A DNA stretch of 64,000 bases, from contig OX419761.1 in assembly GCA_948567375.1 (NCBI GenBank), positions 40,798,501 through 40,862,500 of the forward strand, given 5' to 3'. The first letter of the stretch is position 1. The number at the start of each line of letters is the position of its first letter. Origin of the DNA: Lunularia cruciata. Lineage: Eukaryota > Streptophyta > Marchantiopsida > Lunulariales > Lunulariaceae. Under the pieces are notes generated by a model. The model was not told the DNA's origin and did no database searches. It worked only from the letters and a program-made list of their open reading frames with translations. The translations under genes and the position numbers were made by a program. Positions 55,181-64,000 of the stretch are shown here, piece by piece.

Positions 55181-55872
55181 TGTGAGCCGGCCTGTCTCTC
55201 ACTCAGGATGAACCTCTGATGGCTATTATGGTAGAGCACCATGGACTAAGAAGGCAAGGAACCCCAACTCCATCATACTCCTCCAAGGCTAACACTCCAA
55301 GGCTCAAGACATTGCTCACTAGAGAACTCAATGAGAGAGAGATAGTTGCAAATGGAAGGATGATGAGTACCTCTTCACCCCTTGTTTATATACTTGTGAA
55401 ATAGTTATGTACCAAAGTTACTAATTACCGTAGTAACTCAAGTTACTAGACTAAAAGTCAAGTAAAGTCAAAAAGTAGAAAGGAATATCTATTCACATGG
55501 GCATATTCCCCTAAGCATGTGGTCCTATCTTGACCCAACCACTAGGTCAAGGATTCCTTCACATGGGCTATCCTTGGACTAAAGAAGAATCCAAAACAAA
55601 AAGGCTTGCGGGCCCAAGAGTTCTCAACTTTTTCCTCAAAGCCAAACACCTAGGAACAATACCAAGTCAATACACTAAAATCCAAAATAGTGGTGCTCAT
55701 CTTTTCTACTTCCTCTAAAGTAAGGTCCCCTCTATCCTAGCTATGACTAACTTTAGCTAACCATGACTTATATAGAACCATCCTTTATCTCTATATAAAT
55801 AATATCTCTTAAGTACTTGTAATACCAAGTTAAATATCACAATACCACACACATGCACATATGGGTGTTACA
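55181..55872 (-). repeat. A4 5' LTR
   Basis: 692 bp, TGTAACACCC...GGCTCACA on the minus strand, with TATA at about 55384-55393. It is followed on the internal side by the primer site. On the outer side it abuts an ORF0 fragment of A5, so A4 appears inserted in, or recombined into, A5. Confidence 0.9.
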
Positions 55873-56063
55873 GTCCAACATGTAAACCCAAGTCAAGTAA
55901 GCCTCTCCTTTCTCTCAATCTCTTGCTCTGAAAAGTCAATGGACATGAACTTGCCTTATGTCCCTTCTCTCCACATAAAAAACACTTAGACTCCCTCTTT
56001 CCTCCAAGTGGTGTAGGTTTTTGGATCCTCTCAACACTCTCTTCAAATTCTATTCTAAACTCT
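55873..56063 (-). pseudogene. A5 ORF0 fragment
   Basis: The minus strand gives the knuckle-flanking part of ORF0 (EESVERIQKPTPLGGK-like, CFLCGEKGHKASSC-like and KRLRERRGLL-like readings). It joins the shortened leader on the right through a deletion near 56064 and the A4 LTR on the left at 55872. Confidence 0.75.
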
Positions 56064-56243
56064 CTGAATGATAATGAACTACAAGGTATACAAATGGGTC
56101 CAAATTCCCTAACATAAGTTTGGCCCTCTCCTCCCCTAAAGTTCTATCCAAGTGAGCTTTCATAGCCTCCTTTAGTCTAATATAGAATTGTACATGGAAC
56201 ATTATCTTGCCTTCTAGAGAGGTCCCGACAACGGAACTAAAAA
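56064..56243 (-). other. A5 shortened leader and primer site
   Basis: Contains TTAGTTCCGTTGTCGGGAC, a worn version of the A4 primer site, then about 160 bp of leader that matches A4 before a deletion joins it to ORF0. Confidence 0.75.
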
Positions 56244-56934
56244 TGTGAGCCGGCTTGTCTCTCACTCAGGATGAACCTTTTATGACTATTATGGTAGCAC
56301 ACCATGGACTAAGAAGGCAAGGAACCCCAATTCCATCAGACTCCGCCAAGGCTAACACTCCAAGACTCAAGACATTGGTCACTAAAGAACTCACTGAAAG
56401 AGAGATAGTTGCAATTGAAAGGATGATGAGTACCTCTTAACCCCTAGTTTATATACTTGTGAAATAGTAACGCACCAAAGTTACTAATTACTAGAGTAAC
56501 TCAAGTTACTAGGCTAAAAGCCAAATAAAGTCAAAAAGTATAAAGGAATATCTATTCTCAAAGGCATATTCTACTAAGCATGTGAACTTATCTTGACCCT
56601 ACCACTAAGTCAAGGATTCTTTCACATGGGCTATCCTTGGACTATAGAAGAATCCAAACAAAAAGGCTTGCGGGCCCAAGAGTTCTCAACTCTTTCCTCA
56701 AAGCCAAACACCTAGGAATAATACCAAGTCAACACACTAGAATCCAAAATAGTGGTGCTCATCTTTTCTACTTCCTCTAAAGTAAGGTCCTCTCTATCTT
56801 AAATATGACTAACTTTAGCTAATCATGACTAATGTTTGACCATCCTTTATCTCTATATAAATAATATCTCTCAAGTATTTGTAATACCAAGCTAAATATC
56901 ACAATACCACACACATGCACAAATGAGTGTTACA
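56244..56934 (-). repeat. A5 LTR (shared between two internal regions)
   Basis: 691 bp, TGTAACACTC...GGCTCACA on the minus strand. Integrase end and PPT flank its upstream side (56935-56948, TTTACCCCTAGAC in plus text) and a primer site flanks its downstream side. Confidence 0.88.
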
Positions 56935-56984
56935 TTTACCCCTAGACTAAGTCTTCACTTTGTCCTCAAAGTGAAGGTCTCTCT

Positions 56985-57268
56985 ACCTTCTATGATATAT
57001 CTTCAACTTATCATGGTTAATCCTATCAGAGTGTCTTCCCCCCCAACTCCTTGAGATCTTAGGTATAATTGCCCCACACCTTTGGCACTATGAAAGGTCC
57101 AAAGTACCTAAGCAAAAACTTCTTTTGCACTCTCTTGAATTGAATGGAATCAAAAAACATTACCCAATCACCTTCTTTGAAAGGCTCCACCTTCTTCTTG
57201 CCTTGCTTCTTGTCATAGCACTCCTTTTTTTTCCTTTGGGCTTGCTCCACTCGAACCATAGCAAGCAC
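56985..57268 (-). pseudogene. A5 integrase C-terminus
   Basis: MVRVEQAQRKKKECYDKKQG, KKVEPFKEGDWVMFFDSIQF and RYFGPFIVPKVWGNYT, with a stop at 57059. Interrupted upstream by element E. Confidence 0.82.
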
Positions 57269-57479
57269 TGTTAGGGAATTTGTTTGGCCTCAAGAGTGCA
57301 CCGGGCACTTGGCTGCTTGTGCTCAGCTTGTCTTTATTGTAGTCAATTTAGAGTTTCTCATAGACTGTCATTCTCTTCCTATTCCCTCTGGACCTCTTCC
57401 TTATCTTCCAGCAGCACTCCCATCAATGCCTCCTTGCAAAGGTTTTTGTTATCAGCCAAAGTTCCTTCCATGAAATGCC

Positions 57480-58690
57480 CTTAGCTCTCCTGCAAAATTT
57501 TTCTTTCTGTCCAGCCCTCTCTCTCCTGCACAGTCCTTCATTTTCTTGAGAAGAAACACCTTTTGCCTGCACTCTCAAGCCCTCTGCTTTCCTGCAAAAA
57601 TTTCCTTTCTGTCCATCCCTCTCTCTCTTGCAAAGTCCTTCACTCTCTTGAGAAGAACCACTTTCTGCCCTGCAATCTTGAGCCCTCACATTCCTACAAA
57701 AATTTCATTTTTGTCCCGCCCTCTCTCTCCTGCACAGCTCCATTCCTTTGAGAAGAAAACCCTTTCTCTTGCCCTGCTGTCTCAAGCCCTCTATTTTCCT
57801 GCGAAAATTTCCTTTTTCCCAGCCCTCTCTCTCTTGCAAAGTCCTTCACTCTCTTGAGAAGAAGACACTTCCTGCCCTACAATCTCAAGCCCTACAATCT
57901 CAAGCCCTACCAGTCTTCCAGCAAAAATTTCCCTTCTGTCCCAGCACTTACTCTCCTGCACATGCTCCATTCCTTTGAGAAGAAAACCCTCTCTTGCCTT
58001 GCTGTCTCAAGTCCTCACATCTTCCTGCAAAAATTTCCTTTCTCCCAGCCCTCACTCTCCTGCAAAGTCCTTCACTCTCTTGAACATTTGCTCTACACTT
58101 GGAGAGCTTCTCTCTCTCTGCCCTAGCTCTACCAAGCCTTCATTCCTACAAAATTCTCAATCTCACCAAGCCCTCACTCTCCTGCACATCTGCTTTGTCC
58201 TTTGAGAGCTTCTCTCTCTTTCTCCTAGCTCTATCAAGCCTTCATTCCTGCAAATTTTTTTGTCTCACCAAGCCTTCACTCTCTTGCACATTTGCTCTAC
58301 CCTTTGAGAGCTTCTCTCTCTCTCTGCCCTAGCTCTACCAAGCCTTCATTCCTGTGAAAATTCTCAGTCTCACCAAGCCCTCACTCTCTTGCACATATGC
58401 TTTGCCCTTTGAGAGCTTCTCTCTCTCTGCCCTAGCTCTACCAAGCCTTCATTCCTGCAAAATTTCTCAGTCTCACCAAGCCCTCACTCTCTTGCATATT
58501 TGCTCTGCCCTTTGAGAGCTTCTCTCTATGCCCTAGCTCTACCAAGCCTTCATTCCTGCAAAAATTCTCAGTCTCACCAAGCCCTCACTCTCTTGCACAT
58601 TTGCTCTGCCCTTTGAGAGCTTCTCTCTCTCTGCCCTAGCTCTACCAAGCCTTCATTCCTGCAAAATTTCTCCTTCCTGCTGCCACTCCC
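57480..58690 (+). repeat. ~103-bp tandem repeat array, about 11 units
   Basis: The word TTGAGA(A)GAA or TTGAGAGCTTC recurs at about 57545, 57648, 57748, 57854, 57975, 58080, 58203, 58305, 58410, 58513 and 58614. Each unit also contains a CCTGCAAAAATTT-like and a CTCACTCTCTTGCA-like word. The units fall into an older left half (TTGAGAAGAA) and a more uniform right half (TTGAGAGCTTCTCTCTCT). The plus strand is pyrimidine-rich. Open readings through the array are a by-product of the repeat. Confidence 0.85.
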
Positions 58691-59438
58691 CATCCACTTC
58701 TCTCTTCCCTGTGAAATCTTTCCTTTCTCTGGTCCGTTTCAGACAGAAGCCCTTTTCTCAAGAATTCTCTCCTATAGCTTCCTCTGTCCAAAACTCTTCT
58801 CTTCTCAAAAATTTCTCTCTCTTGTTTGTTCCTCTGTCCAAACCCTCTCTTCTCAAGAGTTTCTCTCCTAACCAAAATTACCTCTGATTATCACTGATCC
58901 CCACTCTTGCCAAATCCTTCGATGACTCTCTTCTCCTGTTAACTCTTCCTGATTTCTCTCTCTACTGCTCTAGCTCAACCAAAACTCTCTTTGAGACTTC
59001 TTCCCCTGCAAAAAAACCCTTTGATAGTGCTCTCCTCCTTTGCCAAAACCCTTTTCCCGATCCGTTTCAGACCAAAGCCCTTTTCTCAAGAATTCTCTCC
59101 TATAGCTTCCTTTCTCTTGCCTGCCCAAAACACTTCCCCAATTTTTCCTGCCTGCCCCATCCTTTTGCTACTACTGCTAACTAAATACTCTTCCTCCCCA
59201 AATAACATAACCAAACTCCAACACTTAAGTGACATGCAAATAAAACCCCGAGCTTATGTAACATTAAAGAAAACCCACCACTCAATTTCCTCCCTCTCTT
59301 AATACAAGAGAAAATCCTTGAGCTTATAGGACCACAAAACAACTACCAGTCTCACCATAACATAAACCCTTGAGTTCTCTAACATGAAAAACTCACACCA
59401 AATGACACCAATACTATGTGTAGATTATTTTCCCGACA
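58691..59438. other. E right part, non-coding
   Basis: CT-rich sequence with two similar blocks, around 58735 and 59060 (TTCAGAC followed by GCCCTTTTCTCAAGAATTC), an internal duplication about 325 bp apart. No coding evidence. Confidence 0.6.
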
Positions 59439-59442
59439 ACAC

Positions 59443-60066
59443 CGCTCTTGCCTCTTCCAATTCCATGAGTTGATCCTTCCTTGACTTCTCTACATCACCT
59501 CCTTGTGCTTTCTTCAATCTCTTATGAATGCTTTGGAAGGTAGGAAGATCAAACTGAATAGTTAAGGTAGACACAATACCATATACCAATTGAAATGGAG
59601 AATATCCGGTGGAAGTCTTCATGGTTGTCCTAAACTCCTACAAAACTGCATGAATCCTCTTATCCCAATGATGTTTAGCTCCTTCCTTTTTTGCATCTTT
59701 GGCCAACATCATGCACAAGGTCCGATTGGTTCTTTCTACCAAGCCATTAGAATTTGGCTTATAGGATGTAGTTACTCTATGTGTGATAGAGAAATGTCAT
59801 AGCATAGCTATAGTGATACTTCTTGTAAACTCTTTTTCTCTATCAAAACCAACTCCAAAGTGCATCCAAACCTAGTGATAATTTGTTCATAAAGAAATCT
59901 ACCAACTTCATCTTCATTCTTGTACCTCAATGGTCTAGCCTCAACCCACTTGGTAAGGTAATTAGTTACTACCACAATGTACCGATTGTTCCTTGGGGTT
60001 CTATTGAGAGGACCTACATAATCAATTCTCCACTTCTCAAAGGTCCTAGCAATGGAATTGATCTAA
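59443..60066 (-). pseudogene. A5 integrase core
   Basis: The minus strand reads KTSTGYSPFQLVYGIVSTLT, FQSIHKRLKKAQGGDVEKSR, and upstream the region of ERTNRTLCMMLAKDAKK and the NRYIVVVTNYLTKWVEA-like core. Broken by stops, and by D2 on its upstream side. Confidence 0.78.
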
Positions 60067-60071
60067 GTGGT

Positions 60072-63000
60072 TGTGGTACCCACATTTTTTTTGTTTTTCT
60101 ATGATAAGTCGTGTTTAAGAGAAGAAGCAAGCATTGAAAGTCAAATTGCGGGCAAAGAATGGACAAAATTAACTTTGGAGGACATCTGAAGAAGATGACA
60201 TCGGATCCGATGATGGAGGTACTTGGAAGAGGAGTATGACGGAAAAAGTCCAAAGATCACCGTCTTTGGGCTGGAAGGCGCAGGAGAGACGAAGACCATT
60301 TAACAACCTTGGTACGTGGCAAGAAAGTACATTTCAAGAAACAGCAAGGGCAGAAGAAGCATGTCTTGACGATGACCGAGAGTTGCACACAGAAGAGAGA
60401 AATTTGAAGTTGAAATTGATTGAAGAATGACTGCGATTCAGGGAAATATAAAATGGTGACTACGCAAGGAAAAGTTGAATGTTCTGAGTAAATTTCCAAT
60501 CCATTTGAGTAGTCATCTTGCAGTAATGCGTGTCCGGAAGCCCATCAAGAGTGAGATTTTCCAAAACCCTGAGGGAGTTAGAGTGTCTCGTCCAGGAGAG
60601 GGTCTCATCTTCCAACATTGTAGAACAAGAGAACAGATCATGGCAAAGAAGGTGGCCAATGCGCTGGCGGTGTGAGGTTTCACAATCCGAAGAGTAGATG
60701 TAGTAGCTAGAATCAAAGTCTTGATTAGACTTTGTATTACATTTTTAGCATGGAACTGGAATTTCAGTTTCTCGGGAGTGATGGCAGAGATCACTGCCAG
60801 TAATTGTGGGGGCGATGATGGCCATGTTCAAGCCAGAACAAACCACCTACGTGAACATGCAGCAAGTCGTCTTCTTCCATCAAATGTTTGTAGGAGCTCC
60901 CGTGAATTGGGCAAAGTGCTTTCACCACCGAACAAGCCAGATGGTGGTTAATTGGCGAACGGGCTTGCCACCACATTACTTTGCACCGTTCGTAGCACAC
61001 TTCTACTTCAGACTGAACTTGCTGACCAAAGAAGAGCGTCATTGTATGGTGTCTCACATGCATCCGGATTAACGACGGGAAGCAGATGAGGAAGAGCACC
61101 AGTATATGCTGCATCTTTGAGCAAATGATGAATTCTTCTCAAAGACCGGACAATGGAAAGTCAAAGAAATTACCAATCCAAAGACAAAGAAACATGGCAA
61201 ACCCAAAGAAGCGAGGTTGCCTCCCACACAAAGGAAGACTCGGCGGCTGACTTTAAAGCCTACAAAGATCCTAAAAGAGGCATAATCGGGATCGGAGTCT
61301 GGGGAAGAAACTGAGTCGCAAGAGGAGGAATCTGAAGAAGAGGAGCTCACCTTAAAAGTGAGGAGTCTAGGAGCGATAGCGAGGGGGAGCTAGAAGTTCA
61401 GCAATCGGTGGCAGTAAGTGAGGCTTGTCAGGCAATGGTGGTGACCAAGTCGAGACCAAAAGAGAAAGGGGAGAATCCTGCGGGGCCGAGTTCAAGAGGC
61501 CAAGACAAAGAAAGTACCGAAATGCTGAAGATACAAAGATCTTGACTTTGGATGAAGGAGCCGATGACGGAGGAGAAGACTCCAGATGAAGATGGCGATG
61601 AAGAGGAAGAAAAATTTGGCGGGATATCATATTTGACGAAGGTGGTCACACCGTTGCTAGAGCTATTGAAGGAGCATCGGAGGGTAATTCCCCAAGATCA
61701 TAGGAAGGGGATGAATGAGTTGTAGGTGGTGAAGCATCTATTGAGTGAAGTGAAGGTGTTGCAGAAGCAAAAGTCCGAAGAAGTAAGGAAGTGGAAGGAA
61801 TTTGGAGGGAGGAAGGCTTGATGAAGAAAACTTTGACCATGCTACAAGAAAGCTATGAAGAAAAAGAAAAAGAATTGCAGAGGTGAGCCGGAGAATTAAC
61901 GGAACAAGCAATGTGGCTTAGCAAGATGAAGGAGGAAGTGAGTGATGTGCGCATCGAGAATGTTCATTTGAAGGCGATGACCATCGTAATGGAGCAGGTG
62001 TTGGAATGTTTGAAGAAGAGTGCAGCAGCAAAAGATCAAGCGTGGCAAAGAGAGTTGGCAGCTAGGCAAGAAGAGGAGGAACGATTATGAGAACTTGCAA
62101 GGAGCGCGGAAAGGCAGAGCCTGCAGTATGTAGAGGAAAAGAAGATGCTTGTTGTAGAATATGAAGACAAGTTGAAGATGTATCGTGAGGAGTTGAAGGT
62201 AGAGCACTCTTGAGGATATGCATCGGAATTAGTAGGAGAAGTTGTAGGGAAGTTAAGAGCAATCTTAAGCACGGAGGCTGAAGGGAGATTGGAGGAAGCT
62301 CACCTACATGAGTTGAAGTTACTTGTGCAGGAAACTTGGAGGAGAAAAGCCAAGGATGTGGACATGAACACCTTATTGATTTGATTGAGAGAACACGTAG
62401 ATAGGAAAATGTTAGATGTAGAGAACAATGTTAGTCTTAGACTAGATTTAGTCAATTTGGAGTTAGAGAAGATTCGGAATAGTGTGACAATGGAGAAGAA
62501 ACCCGATGTCACAGAAGTAGGAATTTAGGTGTCATTGAACTTGGTAATTGGCACATTAGAGAAGAGTGGGTCAGGAGATAGAGAGTTAGATAAGTCACTC
62601 TTGAGCTCAATTGTAGTTCCTAGTGTAGAAGTCATAGAATTAGTGCAAGAATTGGTAGAATCAGCTATACCCAAAGAAGGCGAAGTATTAAGAAGATCAT
62701 TGGGTTTGGAAGCCGATGATGAGTAGACATCGGGTCAAGCTAAGTATCAATTTTGAGATAGGAAGAGGCAGATATAAAAAGATAGCCTATCACATAGGAT
62801 CTGTAGGTAGGAAGAGATGTTAGGAAGTGGTGCCTAGGTAGGCAAGTCTGCCGGTTGCTTCAATATTTAAGTGGAGCATTTGCAGTACGATGTTATTCAT
62901 TATTCATATTTCTAAAGATAGATAAAGCAAAGTGCTGTTCTCAATACTCGTCGCTTAAGCTTAATTCCGATTGTCTATTTCATGTTTGTAATTGTGAGTG

Positions 63001-63540
63001 TGTGGAAAATTCCGAAGAGCAAGTCAGTGTGTTTGTGGATGTTGGAATATGTAGCCTTGATCTTCATTCTGTGTGTTTGATCCTAAGTGAAGTGCATCGG
63101 AGCAATCCCTTGACAGATTTGAGAGGAATTGTAGTGTTGGTAGTATCTTGCATTTGTGAGTGTAGCACAAAGTTGATGTGAAGAAATTTTGATCAAGGAA
63201 GTTGTACCTTCAGTGGAGGGGTGGAACACAATTCTAAGGCAAAATTGTTCTTTGTAGTGAAGTGCCGTCTTTGGGAGAATCTGAATCATCACAATCAAGA
63301 GTTGTTTGGACAGAATTTGCTATGATGTGATTATGTGTGTATTCGTGACAAGTTGTCAAGATTGTGAGCTTGTTACTCTCTTTTGGGTGTAGTTTCTACC
63401 TGAGAGATTAAAGAAGCAACCAAGAAGAACTGCAATTGTGACTTTTGACTTTGTATTTCACCAATTCTGGATAGTATCTCTATGGGAACAAAATTTACTT
63501 ACCCAATTACCGCAAAAGTGATATTTTCCGGGTTGTCACA
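60072..63540 (+). mobile_element. Element D, copy D2
   Basis: 3469 bp from TGTGGTACCCACAT to GGGTTGTCACA, with perfect target duplication GTGGT (60067-60071 and 63541-63545). The uninterrupted A4 sequence (about 49836) confirms the empty site GATCTAAGTGGTGGAG. It is shorter than D1 mainly through a deletion of about 230 bp in the ORF. A TATTTAAG box at about 62870 lies about 670 bp before the right end. Confidence 0.78.
60428..62728 (+). pseudogene. D2 copy of the unrecognised coiled-coil ORF
   Basis: Same gene as in D1. N-terminal block 60475-60675 (VMRVRKPIKSEIFQNPEGVR, CRTREQIMAKKVANALAV), LAWNWNFSFSGVMAEI, then a deletion joins ...ASNC to GAMMAMFKPEQTTYVNMQQ (60806), where D1 has two stops. 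HYFAPFVAHFYFRLNLLTKE, an acidic linker with frameshifts near 61350, and coiled-coil remnants follow. The tail 62400-62725 (DRKMLDVENNVSLRLDLVNL ... LGLEADDE) is in frame with the preceding LREHV. Many stops. It shows that D1 tail and body were once one frame. Confidence 0.75.
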
Positions 63541-64000
63541 GTGGTGGAGTGGAAGTAGATTTTCTAGCAAAAGCTTGACAAACATGACAAGGTTTGCAAT
63601 TATCAAGACAATCCTTGAAAATCCCTCTCCAATGGTAACTTGCATCTAGAATCTTGAAAGAAGTCACCTTTCATGCAAAGTGTCCTCCACACACTAAACC
63701 TTCATGAAACTCCTTTATGAGTAGGATAGAGTCTTCCTTATCCATTGCTCTTCAAAGAAGACCATCTGCTCCTTGGTGAAAAAGAATATCCTCCACCATT
63801 TTATAAGGTCTAGATCTTGTTACAAGGGCCTTCCTCTCCCTAACATGCATCCTTTTTGGATAGTTACCTCTTGTCACAATATCCACAATCTCCTTGTACT
63901 CCATTGGAACCTCTTGAGTGACTGAGATTGTCATGAGCTACTCATCCAAGAAGGAATCATCCACTGGCTCAACTTCATCATGATTATAGGCCCTAGATAA
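63541..64000 (-). pseudogene. A5 RNase H/integrase junction and zinc finger
   Basis: Minus reading: TISVTQEVPMEYKEIVDIVT, RSRPYKMVEDILFHQGADGL, then HEGLVCGGHF and YCKPCHVCQAF-like zinc residues, as in A4. It continues off the window edge. Stops at 63919 and 63750. Confidence 0.8.

Larger units (their letters stand above)
49801..55872 (-). mobile_element. Ty3/gypsy family A, copy A4 (best-preserved 5' half)
   Basis: Minus-strand element with an intact 5' LTR (55181-55872), primer site, leader, ORF0, gag, protease, RT, RNase H and the integrase zinc finger. It is cut off inside integrase at about 49800. It serves as reference for the family plan. There is no 3' LTR. Confidence 0.88.
57269..59438. 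mobile_element. Element E: probable solo LTR with internal tandem array
   Basis: Starts TGTTAGGGAATTTG and ends ATTTTCCCGACA, with short inverted ends (TGTTAGGGAA/TTCCCGACA) like LTR termini. It is inserted in the A5 integrase; flanks AGCAC and (A)ACAC give an imperfect 4-5 bp target duplication. No pol genes. About 1.2 kb of the 2.17 kb is a tandem array. Orientation was not determined. Confidence 0.6.
55873..64000 (-). mobile_element. Ty3/gypsy family A, copy A5 with LTR and nested E and D2
   Basis: Minus-strand order from the right edge: RNase H/integrase zinc region (63541-64000), D2 insertion (60072-63540), integrase core (59443-60066), E insertion (57269-59438), integrase C-terminus and PPT (56935-57268), LTR (56244-56934), then a second primer site and leader (56064-56243) and an ORF0 piece (55873-56063). 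One LTR thus serves as the 3' end of one unit and the 5' end of the next, as in tandem elements formed by LTR recombination. Confidence 0.82.

Noticed and set aside
57546-58332. Several overlapping 60-100 codon Ser/Leu/Cys-rich ORFs on the plus strand
   Set aside because: They are translations of the 103-bp tandem array in all frames; the period is not a multiple of three and no ATG context or domain supports a gene.

Overview
The window looks like repeat-rich nuclear DNA from a land plant with a large genome. Support comes from plant-type Ty3/gypsy LTR retrotransposons (one chromovirus with an initiator-Met-tRNA primer site), a plant-style Helitron, a PIF/Harbinger transposase remnant and a nuclear copy of part of plant mitochondrial nad9. 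A gymnosperm or another non-angiosperm is my best guess, but the sequence does not prove it. I see no intact host gene, rRNA, tRNA gene or CRISPR array. Nearly all coding sequence is decayed transposon.

Layout. 1-9332: element family A (Ty3/gypsy without chromodomain), copy A1, split by a Helitron (373-4894) and carrying an internal tandem duplication; its 3' LTR is 8643-9332. 9333-17100: non-repetitive intergenic DNA with a CpG-retaining segment (about 14190-16800). 17100-18330: PIF/Harbinger remnant. 19091-26023: degraded chromovirus B2, with a mitochondrial DNA insertion in its 5' LTR and a family-A fragment (A2, 21869-24643) replacing part of its pol. 26093-26744: A fragment plus an inverted A LTR piece. 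26749-42823: copy A3, containing a complete chromovirus B1 (27761-33398; 424-bp LTRs, TSD aatat) and a 3.7-kb element D1 (37921-41613, TSD gacaa). 42824-about 49800: a third gypsy family, C, ending in a PHD finger. 49801-55872 (minus): copy A4. 55873-64000 (minus): copy A5, containing element E (57269-59438, with an approximately 103-bp tandem array) and D2 (60072-63540, TSD gtggt).

How the parts relate. The insertions form a readable nest: Helitron into A1; B1 and D1 into A3; D2 and E into A5. Family A has a consistent plan: a 690-bp LTR with a TATA box, a leader, an extra zinc-knuckle ORF (ORF0) upstream of gag, then gag, PR, RT, RNase H, IN, a G-rich PPT and the LTR. Chromovirus B has gag-PR-RT-RH-IN-chromodomain and an LTR packed with heat-shock-element arrays upstream of a TATA box.

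Most notable items: (1) element D, present twice with perfect 5-bp TSDs and TG...CA ends but no terminal direct repeats, encoding a conserved protein of roughly 800 residues that I do not recognise; (2) heat-shock-element arrays in the chromovirus LTRs; (3) a PHD finger downstream of the integrase in family C; (4) the ORF0 of family A.
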